Positions 1 through 5,761 of a stretch of DNA of 7,826 nt are shown here, in pieces. Position 1 is the first letter of the stretch, and every line of letters begins with the position of its first letter. The notes below the pieces were generated by a model, which was not told the origin of the DNA, ran no database searches, and saw only the letters and a program-made list of their open reading frames with translations. The position numbers and the translations under genes are program-made. This DNA comes from Bacteroidia bacterium (GTDB lineage Bacteria > Bacteroidota > Bacteroidia > Bacteroidales > UBA12481), in assembly GCA_026391235.1 (NCBI GenBank), contig JAPLDV010000269.1:1-7826 (forward strand), in the 5' to 3' direction.

Positions 1-561
1 TGTCCGCTTACAACCGATCATGCTGTTCTGATGAACCTTTTCCAGGGGATTCAAAGCGGCATCATTGAAGATGGTACGGCGATCGGTCTTGGTCTTGCCA
101 CTTCCGTGAACCGGCTGAAAGATTCCGAAGCGAGGAGCAAAGTGATCATTCTCTTAACCGACGGAATGAATAACCGCGGTGAAATTGCACCTATTACGGC
201 CGCAGAAATCGCCAAAACATTTGGTATACGGGTGTACACTATCGGGGTGGGTTCGCTGGGTACGGCTCCCTACCCTTTTCGCACACCTTTCGGCATTCAA
301 TACCAGAATGTTAAGGTCGAAATCGATGAAGGGGTTTTAAACGAAATCGCCAATATGACAGGTGGTAAATATTTCAGGGCAACAAATAATCAAAAGCTAA
401 AGGAAATCTATCAGGAGATTGATAAAATGGAGAAATCCAGGATTGATGTCAAAGAGATCAATACTAAAACGGAAGAATACCAGCGATTCCTTTTTGTGGC
501 GCTGCTTCTTTTATTGATCGAAATCAGTCTTCGGCTTACCTTATTTAAACGGAACCCTTGA
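1..561 (+). CDS. batA: BatA, VWA-domain membrane protein (C-terminal part, 5' end missing)
   Basis: Open in frame from base 1 to a TGA at 559-561, giving the last 186 residues of a protein that starts left of the window. The fragment begins CPLTTDH, then shows the later part of a von Willebrand factor A fold: the MIDAS threonine in EDGTAIG (fragment residue 26) and the MIDAS aspartate in LLTDGMNNRG (residue 54). The first MIDAS motif, DxSxS, would lie upstream and is not visible. A segment around PYPFRTPFGIQYQNV is characteristic of BatA. A hydrophobic helix at about residues 163-182 (FLFVALLLLLIEISL) anchors the C-terminus, and KRNP follows as a short cytoplasmic tail. The family consists of inner-membrane VWA proteins thought to act with MoxR AAA ATPases, and the exact partner is unknown. 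The next gene, batB, is a paralogue starting 29 nt downstream. An internal ATG at 31 is not the real start, because the VWA fold continues upstream of it. Confidence 0.93.
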   Translation, partial: CPLTTDHAVLMNLFQGIQSGIIEDGTAIGLGLATSVNRLKDSEARSKVIILLTDGMNNRGEIAPITAAEIAKTFGIRVYTIGVGSLGTAPYPFRTPFGIQYQNVKVEIDEGVLNEIANMTGGKYFRATNNQKLKEIYQEIDKMEKSRIDVKEINTKTEEYQRFLFVALLLLLIEISLRLTLFKRNP

Positions 562-590
562 TTCACAAACTAACTATCTGAATAACAGTA

Positions 591-1640
591 ATGAATAGCG
601 CGTTCAGGTTTGAAGATGAAAAAGCATTGATTGGTCTGGCGGTCATTCCGTTACTGCTCATAATATATCTGATTACCAAAAGATACCAGAATAGGCAGTT
701 GCAAAAATGGGGAGATCAGGTATTATTGAACCGTTTAATGCCTGATTTTTCGTCTGCCCGGACTTTCATAAAATTCATAATTTGGGTTCTGGTATTCGGG
801 ATTATGGTTCTCGCACTGGCGCGTCCTCAATTTGGTACAAAATTATCGGAAGTGAAACGGAAAGGAATTGAGATGATAATTGCCCTGGATGTATCAAACT
901 CAATGATGGCCGAAGATATCCAGCCAAACCGCCTGGAAAATGCCAAAATGGCGATCAGCAGGCTGGTCGACAGGCTGGAGAATGATAAAATCGGGTTGAT
1001 TGTTTTTGCAGGCGATGCATATATTCAGATGCCTGTGACCACTGATTACATGGCAGCCAAGTTATTTCTAAATTCCATAACCACACAGATCGTACCCAAA
1101 CAAGGTACGGCAATTGCCAGTGCGATACGTTTGGCCATGAGGTCATTCACTCCAAATTCCGAAAAGAGCAGGGCAATTATCATTATCACGGATGGGGAGA
1201 ACCATGAAGAAGGTACCATTGAGTCTGCCACTGAAGCCGCTGCTGCCGGTATCATCATTCATACCATTGGCATCGGCTCGGCTCAGGGTGTACCTATTCC
1301 GGTAACGTCAGCCGGCGGGCAAAAAGATTATCGTACAGATTATGAAGGGAAGGTAATTATCAGCAAGTTGAATGAGGATCTTTTAAGGCAGGTTGCAGCT
1401 GCCGGCGGCGGCACTTATGTCAGGGCGACAGCTTCACGGACCGGTCTTACTACTATTCTCGATGAAATGAATAAAATGGAGAAACAGGAAATCCAGATGA
1501 AGGTATACTCTGAATATGATGAGCAATTTGTGTATTATATCGGATTCGCGATATTCTTACTTTTGATCGATTTCATCCTGAACGACAGGAGAAATAAATG
1601 GCTGCAAAATCTTCAGTTATTTGGTAACCGGAAATTGTAA
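591..1640 (+). CDS. batB: BatB, VWA-domain membrane protein
   Basis: A complete 349-residue protein of normal BatB length. Membrane helices are seen at about 11-28 and 60-78, followed by a VWA domain (about 93-290) and a third helix at about 312-330. The MIDAS metal site is complete: D100-V-S102-N-S104, T173 in KQGTAIAS and D201 in IITDGENHEEG. A basic loop (KRYQNRQLQK) between helices 1 and 2 and a basic tail (NDRRNKW) place those parts in the cytoplasm, so the VWA domain should face the periplasm. Its role is presumably metal-dependent binding to other Bat proteins or an envelope ligand; the ligand is unknown. The ATG at 591 has no Shine-Dalgarno sequence, which is usual in Bacteroidota. 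The stop lies one base before the batC ATG. A KMEK motif before the last helix is shared with BatA, pointing to tandem duplication. Confidence 0.95.
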   Translation: MNSAFRFEDEKALIGLAVIPLLLIIYLITKRYQNRQLQKWGDQVLLNRLMPDFSSARTFIKFIIWVLVFGIMVLALARPQFGTKLSEVKRKGIEMIIALDVSNSMMAEDIQPNRLENAKMAISRLVDRLENDKIGLIVFAGDAYIQMPVTTDYMAAKLFLNSITTQIVPKQGTAIASAIRLAMRSFTPNSEKSRAIIIITDGENHEEGTIESATEAAAAGIIIHTIGIGSAQGVPIPVTSAGGQKDYRTDYEGKVIISKLNEDLLRQVAAAGGGTYVRATASRTGLTTILDEMNKMEKQEIQMKVYSEYDEQFVYYIGFAIFLLLIDFILNDRRNKWLQNLQLFGNRKL

Positions 1641-1641
1641 T

Positions 1642-2340
1642 ATGAAACATCTGTTTATTTACCTGATATTCTTTGGCTTGGCAATTTCACTCGAAGCCCA
1701 GCCCGGTCGTGGTGATATCCGGCAAGGGAACCGGTATTTCAAAAGCGAGAAATTCGACAATGCCGAATTAGCTTACCGGAAGGCACTCGAAGAGAAGAAA
1801 GTGAATAAAATAGCCGGATTTAACCTTGGCGATGCACTTTACCGGCAAAAAAAATATGAAGAAGCCGGTCGGCAGTTCGAAGCAGCAGCATCGGGTGACG
1901 TTGTGAAAACAAATACCGCGAAAGCCTATCATAACCTTGGAAACTCATTACTGCAAGCGGGCAAGATAGAAGAAAGCATAGATGCCTACAAAGATGCACT
2001 CCGCAAGAATCCGGGCGATCTTGATACCAAATACAATTTGTCGTATGCACAAATGATGAAAAAGAAGCAGGAGAAGAACGATAAGAACGATAAGAGCGAT
2101 AAGAACGATAAGAACGACAAGAGCGATAAGAGCGATAAGAAGGATCAGCAGCAACAGCAGCAGGAACAGAAAGATCAAAAAGCTGATCAGCAACAGACTA
2201 AACAACAGAATGTTAAAATTTCAAAAGAAGATGCTAAAAGGTTATTGGAAGCATTGGCTACCGACGAAAAGAAGGTTCAGGAGAAGGTGAAAAAGGAAAA
2301 GGCCAATGCCAGCAAGGTTAGAACCATAAAGGATTGGTAA
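1642..2340 (+). CDS. batC: BatC, secreted TPR-repeat protein with K-N/S-D repeat tail
   Basis: A 232-residue protein. I start it at the ATG at 1642, because a TTG at 1621 would add seven residues inside batB and spoil the signal peptide. Residues 1-20 (MKHLFIYLIFFGLAISLEAQ) form a signal peptide, with cleavage likely after A19. Tetratricopeptide-like repeats follow: about 24-57 (GNRYFKSEKFDNAELAYRKA), a weaker one at about 58-83, and a strong one at about 94-127 (AYHNLGNSLLQAGKIEESID). Residues 145-168 are eight K-[NSK]-D triplets, then a Q-rich run (169-189). The end is LLEALATDEKKVQEKVK...KDW, a short conserved tail I associate with BatC proteins. No further membrane span is seen, so it is probably a periplasmic scaffold that binds other Bat proteins. 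It begins 1 nt after the batB stop, and its own stop overlaps the batD ATG by one base. Confidence 0.92.
   Translation: MKHLFIYLIFFGLAISLEAQPGRGDIRQGNRYFKSEKFDNAELAYRKALEEKKVNKIAGFNLGDALYRQKKYEEAGRQFEAAASGDVVKTNTAKAYHNLGNSLLQAGKIEESIDAYKDALRKNPGDLDTKYNLSYAQMMKKKQEKNDKNDKSDKNDKNDKSDKSDKKDQQQQQQEQKDQKADQQQTKQQNVKISKEDAKRLLEALATDEKKVQEKVKKEKANASKVRTIKDW
2074..2145 (+). repeat. Eight-copy 9-bp tandem repeat (AAGAACGAT-like) inside batC
   Basis: Eight consecutive 9-bp units of the type AAG-A(A/G)C-GA(T/C), the last degenerate (AAGAAGGAT), encode KND KND KSD KND KND KSD KSD KKD. Units differ at only one or two bases. The period is a multiple of three, so gain or loss of units would change protein length without breaking the frame. 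The encoded stretch is highly charged and probably an unstructured linker. Confidence 0.9.
2146..2169 (+). repeat. CAG/CAA glutamine-codon run in batC
   Basis: Directly after the K-N/S-D repeat are six consecutive glutamine codons (CAG and CAA mixed), then GAA and CAG. Together with Q-rich sequence continuing to about 2208, this makes a low-complexity polar linker between the TPR domain and the conserved C-terminus. It is simple-sequence DNA and may also vary in length. Confidence 0.75.
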
Positions 2341-4163
2341 TGAAAAGAGAAACTTTTGGAAACATGAAGACATTATCTATGCTTATCCTGCTAGGACTAT
2401 GGATACCGGGGGCGTGTTTAGCTCAGGAAGGTATCCAATTAACCGCGGAAGGGCCTAAGGTAATGGCAGTTGGGGAAGTTGCCCGTCTGGCCTATACCAT
2501 TAACGCAAAAGCTGAAGGATTCACCGGCCCAAAAATTGAAGGCTTTCTGTTCTCCGGTCCGATGCTATCCACCAGCATGAGCACCCAGATCATCAATAAC
2601 CAGGTTAGTCAATCGGTTTCTTACACCTACAATTATAATATTCAGTCGACACAGGAAGGCGTTTTCAACATTCCTTCAGCCAGCGCAGTGGTCAAAGGAA
2701 AAACCTATTCCAGTGATCCGGTGAAAATTGAAGTAGTGAAAGGGAATCAGGATAAACAGCAGGGAGGACAAAGCGGAACGAGTTCGGATGGGGTGAATCC
2801 TGACGACCTGTTCGTTAAAATAGAGGTTGATCGCAACCAGGTTTATAAAGGGGAACAGATTTTTGCCACAATAAAGATTTTCACACGGGTAACACTGGCG
2901 CGGTTCGGAGAGATCAAGATGCCTGCTTTCGGAGGATTCTGGACTCAGGACATACCTACCTCAGAACAGGTTAGTCTGGAAAGAACCAACTACAACAGCA
3001 AGATTTATAATGTCGGTATAATCCGGAGGACCATTTTGGTTCCCCAAAAAACCGGAAAGATCACTATTGAACCATTTGAAATAGAGTGCTTTGTAAATGT
3101 TCAACGAAAATCGCAGCGCAGCCCCTTTGATGATTTCTTCGGCAGTTATGAAACAGTTACCAAAAGGGTAAAGAGCCTCCCTGTTGACATAACAGTAAAA
3201 CCCTTTCCGGACAATCAACCCGCCGGTTTTAACGGAGCTGTCGGCAAGTTCACCATTACCGCCGGAATTGATAAGCACGAGGTTAAAACCAATGAGGCTG
3301 TGGCACTGAAAGTTACTGTCAAAGGGAATGGCAATTTAAAGCTGATTGAGTTGCCCGCTTTCAGGTTCCCGGCCGATCTTGAAGTATATGACCCGAAAAT
3401 CACCGATAATATTGATGCCGGCAGCAACGGCATTACCGGATCCAAAACATTTGAATACCTGATTATTCCGAGGCACGCAGGTTCTTTTGAGATCCCGTCA
3501 TGGAATTTCAGCTATTTTGACCCTACCGCGGGAAGTTTTAAAACTTTCACCAGCGATATTATGAGGATCAACGTCACAAAAGGTGAAAATGATTCTGAAG
3601 CAACTATTGTCAGCACTCCCGGTAAGGAAGACATTCGGGTCATCGGACAGGATATCCGATTTATTAAAACGGGCAAACCGAGTTTCAAAGTCAGGGGTGA
3701 GCATTTTTTCGCATCAGCAGGTTTCACATTTAGCTTTGTTATTCTATTCCTCCTGTTTGTAGTATTTATCTTTTTCTTCAGATCACGTTTTAAAAACCTT
3801 GCTGATGTTGAGGGAAGCCGATTCAGGAAGGCAAATACAATCAGCCGTAAACGATTAGCTCTGGCGCGGAAATATCTTGAATCATCAAGCCGCGACGAGT
3901 GCCTTGAAGCCTTGACAAGGGCTCTCTGGGGATATGTCAGCGACAAGTTCAATATTGATTTTTCGAACCTGAACCGTGACAATATCCGGGAACTTCTGTT
4001 GAATCGCGGCGTTGATGAGGAAACAATCAAAAACTTGATTGAAACCATTGACAATGCAGAGTTTTTGCGATTTGCACCGGGAAAAGCCGATGGTGACCTG
4101 AACCAGCTTATGACGCGCTCGGAGCAAGTGATTGTGAGTATTGAAAAAACCTATCGGAGGTAA
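2340..4163 (+). CDS. batD: BatD, large periplasmic single-span protein
   Basis: A 607-residue protein from the ATG at 2340, which overlaps the batC stop as TAATG. A second ATG at 2364 (MKTLSMLILLG...) would give a more compact signal peptide and is a fair alternative. Signal peptide to about residue 28 (ACLA before QEG). The long ectodomain (about 30-455) is beta-rich with repeated Ig-like modules: about 32-133, 155-288 and 300-413. It includes the landmark SPFDDFFGSYETVTKRVKS (261-279), typical of the BatD/oxygen-tolerance family. One membrane helix lies at about 461-480, then a basic stretch (RSRFKN) and a roughly 125-residue helical cytoplasmic tail containing RALWGYVSDKFNI and FLRFAPG. 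It probably links periplasmic Bat partners to the cytoplasm. C26 in the signal region does not fit a good lipobox (PGAC), so I do not call a lipoprotein. The batE start is 2 nt past the stop. Confidence 0.93.
   Translation: MKRETFGNMKTLSMLILLGLWIPGACLAQEGIQLTAEGPKVMAVGEVARLAYTINAKAEGFTGPKIEGFLFSGPMLSTSMSTQIINNQVSQSVSYTYNYNIQSTQEGVFNIPSASAVVKGKTYSSDPVKIEVVKGNQDKQQGGQSGTSSDGVNPDDLFVKIEVDRNQVYKGEQIFATIKIFTRVTLARFGEIKMPAFGGFWTQDIPTSEQVSLERTNYNSKIYNVGIIRRTILVPQKTGKITIEPFEIECFVNVQRKSQRSPFDDFFGSYETVTKRVKSLPVDITVKPFPDNQPAGFNGAVGKFTITAGIDKHEVKTNEAVALKVTVKGNGNLKLIELPAFRFPADLEVYDPKITDNIDAGSNGITGSKTFEYLIIPRHAGSFEIPSWNFSYFDPTAGSFKTFTSDIMRINVTKGENDSEATIVSTPGKEDIRVIGQDIRFIKTGKPSFKVRGEHFFASAGFTFSFVILFLLFVVFIFFFRSRFKNLADVEGSRFRKANTISRKRLALARKYLESSSRDECLEALTRALWGYVSDKFNIDFSNLNRDNIRELLLNRGVDEETIKNLIETIDNAEFLRFAPGKADGDLNQLMTRSEQVIVSIEKTYRR
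4156..4160 (+). promoter_or_regulatory. Strong Shine-Dalgarno site for batE
   Basis: GGAGG lies 5 nt before the batE ATG and inside the last codons of batD. It is the only strong anti-16S match seen before any start in this window; the other genes lack one. It fixes the batE start at 4166. Confidence 0.7.
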
Positions 4164-4165
4164 TC

Positions 4166-4933
4166 ATGATTAAGAAAGTACTGTTCGGCCTGGTTTTTAC
4201 ATTGCTCGCCGGGCTGCCGGCTGCCGGACAATCCAATATGGAACAGATTGTTTTTGACAAAGCCAACCAGCTCTATCTGAATGGGGATTATTCCTCTGCC
4301 AGGGAGGAATATCAGAAAATTATCAATTCAGGATTCGAATCTGTGGAATTGTATTATAATCTTGGGAATACGTTTTACAAACTTGGCCAGATCCCATCGG
4401 CAATCCTTTACTATGAGAAGGCTTTGATCCTGGATCCTAAAGATGTTGATATCCGGTTCAATCTTGATCTGGCCAACCGGTTGGTGGTCGATAAAATCAA
4501 TCCGGTAAATGAATTCTTTTTAAGGAAATGGATCCGAACCTTTGCCGGAATAATTAAGGCAGATGCATGGGGCTATATCAGCCTGATTGCCTTTATCCTT
4601 ATGCTGTCGGTGGTCGCTTTTGCCTATGCAACAAGAGGTTTCAGGTTCAGGAAGCTGATGCTTTCAGGAGGAGTTTTACTTTTTGTTATCCTGTTATTCT
4701 CATTGCCCCTGGGTAGTATTCAGAACGCACAAACAGTGCATCCTGATTCAGCGATTGTTTTTTCATCCTCCTTGACGGCCAAAAGTTCGCCAGATTCAGG
4801 CGGAACCGACTTATTTGTAATTCATGAGGGCGTTAAAGTAAAAATAACTGACCAGGTAGGCTCTTGGATCAGGATCCGGCTTGCGGATGGTAATGAGGCC
4901 TGGATTCCGGAAAACAGTGTCGAGAGAATTTAA
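4166..4933 (+). CDS. batE: BatE, TPR membrane protein with SH3-like C-terminus
   Basis: A complete 255-residue protein. Signal peptide at 1-21 (MIKKVLFGLVFTLLAGLPAAG). TPR units at about 27-58 (FDKANQLYLNGDYSSAREEY) and 61-94 (ELYYNLGNTFYKLGQIPSAI, ending in the classic LDPKD). Two membrane helices at about 135-155 and 162-183 are joined by a short basic loop (ATRGFRFRK) that should be cytoplasmic. Residues about 192-255 look like a bacterial SH3 domain (VKVKITDQVGSWIRIRLADG, then EAWIPENSVERI). Both the TPR and the SH3 part would then face the periplasm. TPRs suggest binding to other Bat proteins, and an SH3-like end could bind peptidoglycan or protein, which is inference. It is the last gene of the operon here. 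The following gene is on the opposite strand and ends 2 nt away. Confidence 0.92.
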   Translation: MIKKVLFGLVFTLLAGLPAAGQSNMEQIVFDKANQLYLNGDYSSAREEYQKIINSGFESVELYYNLGNTFYKLGQIPSAILYYEKALILDPKDVDIRFNLDLANRLVVDKINPVNEFFLRKWIRTFAGIIKADAWGYISLIAFILMLSVVAFAYATRGFRFRKLMLSGGVLLFVILLFSLPLGSIQNAQTVHPDSAIVFSSSLTAKSSPDSGGTDLFVIHEGVKVKITDQVGSWIRIRLADGNEAWIPENSVERI

Positions 4934-4935
4934 TT

Positions 4936-5655
4936 TCAGATCATTTTTCGTTGTACGGCAGCATGCACTACTGAATCTGCAATCTCGTCGAGGGTAAGAT
5001 ATCCGCAGTTATACACAATATCGAAAATCTGGAGCTGGAATTTTTGCCCCAGGTAATATTCCAGAAATCTTTTACGGTTTGCGTCTTTTGTTGTAATCAG
5101 GTCCAGAGCCTTGTCCTTGTTGAGGTTCTGCGTTTTCATGATCGAGTTAATCCTCCATTCCAATGGTGCCATCAAACGTATATGCAGAGATTTTTTGATA
5201 TCCCTGTTCAATACCACTCCGGCCCGGCCAACGATTACAACGTGCCCGCGCTCGCCCAGCGAACGAATTACTTTTCCGACGGATTTTTTAATTGCTTGAT
5301 CCGACTTGTAACTGCCATCCTTTTTAGTTGCTGCCAGAATATCATCAATTATCGACCTCTCCTGATAATCAAAGACATGATTGATGTGCCTCGGATCAAC
5401 CTTAAGAACCTTGGCAGATTCCTCCAACAGTTCACGGCCTATCCATTTCCACAGATAAGGATGGGCCTGAGTCTCCTGATCCAGCAACCGTAACTTTTCT
5501 ACGAGAATTCCTGCAAGAATTTTAGAAGGGCATCCGTATTCCCTGGAAATGGTAATCACCGGTCCCGGTTCTTTGTTTTCAGTTTCATTTTTGATCCGGG
5601 CTTCAAAATACTTTATAAGTAAGTCTTCCATGGCAATTGGATTGGTGAATTCCAT
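4936..5655 (-). CDS. Cytidylate kinase-like family protein
   Basis: A protein of 239 residues from the ATG at 5655. A second in-frame ATG at 5631 (MEDLLIKYF, 231 residues) is equally plausible and would place the 19-bp palindrome outside the gene. The fold reads as a P-loop nucleoside monophosphate kinase relative: beta-strand plus loop VITISREYGCPSKILAG (33-49), a GRAG motif after a hydrophobic strand (VVIVGRAG, 139-146), the strand IRLMAPLEWRI (159-169), a LID-like basic segment DANRKRFLEYYL (191-202), then FDIVYNCGYLTLDEIAD (211-227). The length and REYG...GRAG pattern match the cytidylate-kinase-like family (Cytidylate_kin2) rather than housekeeping Cmk. The phosphate loop lacks the usual glycine-rich GxGGxxIA form. 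Substrate and activity are not established. No Shine-Dalgarno sequence is visible. It is transcribed divergently from the phosphoesterase and converges on batE. Confidence 0.85.
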   Translation of the reverse strand: MEFTNPIAMEDLLIKYFEARIKNETENKEPGPVITISREYGCPSKILAGILVEKLRLLDQETQAHPYLWKWIGRELLEESAKVLKVDPRHINHVFDYQERSIIDDILAATKKDGSYKSDQAIKKSVGKVIRSLGERGHVVIVGRAGVVLNRDIKKSLHIRLMAPLEWRINSIMKTQNLNKDKALDLITTKDANRKRFLEYYLGQKFQLQIFDIVYNCGYLTLDEIADSVVHAAVQRKMI

Positions 5656-5664
5656 TGGAATTCA
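5646..5664. promoter_or_regulatory. 19-bp perfect palindrome, candidate operator
   Basis: TGAATTCCATTGGAATTCA has two 9-bp arms around a single central base at 5655. It covers the start codon of the minus-strand kinase and the -33 TTG of the predicted rightward promoter. Such symmetry in a divergent region suggests a dimeric regulator site, or an mRNA hairpin over the kinase start. No factor can be named. Confidence 0.45.
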
Positions 5665-5683
5665 GATTAAAAAACTAATTTTG
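5655..5683 (+). promoter_or_regulatory. Predicted Bacteroidota-type promoter of the metallophosphoesterase gene
   Basis: TAATTTTG at 5676-5683 matches the Bacteroidota -7 consensus TAnnTTTG exactly and is followed by CA, as is common. A TTG at 5655-5657 lies 18 nt upstream, close to the usual -33 distance. Transcription would start near 5690, leaving a leader of about 70 nt before the ATG at 5762. This is a sequence match only. Confidence 0.55.
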
Positions 5684-5745
5684 CACCCCGAAACAAAGAA
5701 GGGCTTATATTCTATTACTACGGATTTCCTGTTCAAAATGTTCCA

Positions 5746-5757
5746 TAACCCGGGTTA
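5746..5757. promoter_or_regulatory. 12-bp perfect palindrome just upstream of the phosphoesterase ATG
   Basis: TAACCCGGGTTA is a perfect inverted repeat ending 4 nt before the start codon. It occupies the ribosome-binding zone, where no Shine-Dalgarno sequence is seen. It could be a repressor site or a small translational hairpin, and chance cannot be excluded. Confidence 0.3.
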
Positions 5758-5761
5758 CTAA

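Noticed and set aside
1537..1556. Inverted repeat ATATCG...CGATAT in batB
   Set aside because: Six-base arms inside a conserved membrane-helix coding region are likely chance.
1621..1641. TTG as start of batC
   Set aside because: It would add MVTGNCN before the signal peptide and overlap batB by 20 nt. The ATG at 1642 gives a standard signal peptide.
1948..2205. Minus-strand reading frame encoding a very long leucine/isoleucine/valine-rich stretch
   Set aside because: It is the complement of the batC K-N/S-D repeat read in another frame. The hydrophobic pattern is an artefact of the repeat, and batC is clearly the real gene.
2400..2430. Lipoprotein signal in BatD (cysteine in PGAC)
   Set aside because: Proline at -3 does not fit a lipobox, and a normal cleavage site (CLA before QE) follows directly.
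3512..4054. A 180-codon open frame on the minus strand inside batD
   Set aside because: Its composition is R/S/L-rich with no recognisable domain, and it lies fully within well-supported batD coding sequence.
4915..4995. A terminator between batE and the kinase gene, from GTCGAGAG and CTCGTCGAG-like segments
   Set aside because: The arms are imperfect, about 60 nt apart, inside coding sequence and not followed by a T-run.
5044..5493. A 149-codon plus-strand frame opposite the kinase gene
   Set aside because: It is rich in C, F, Q and P with no domain, and is antisense to a protein with coherent kinase-family motifs.
5656..5761. A leftward promoter for the kinase gene
   Set aside because: On the minus strand I found only partial TAnnTTTG matches (for example TAGAATAT and CTTCTTTG), none convincing enough to list.
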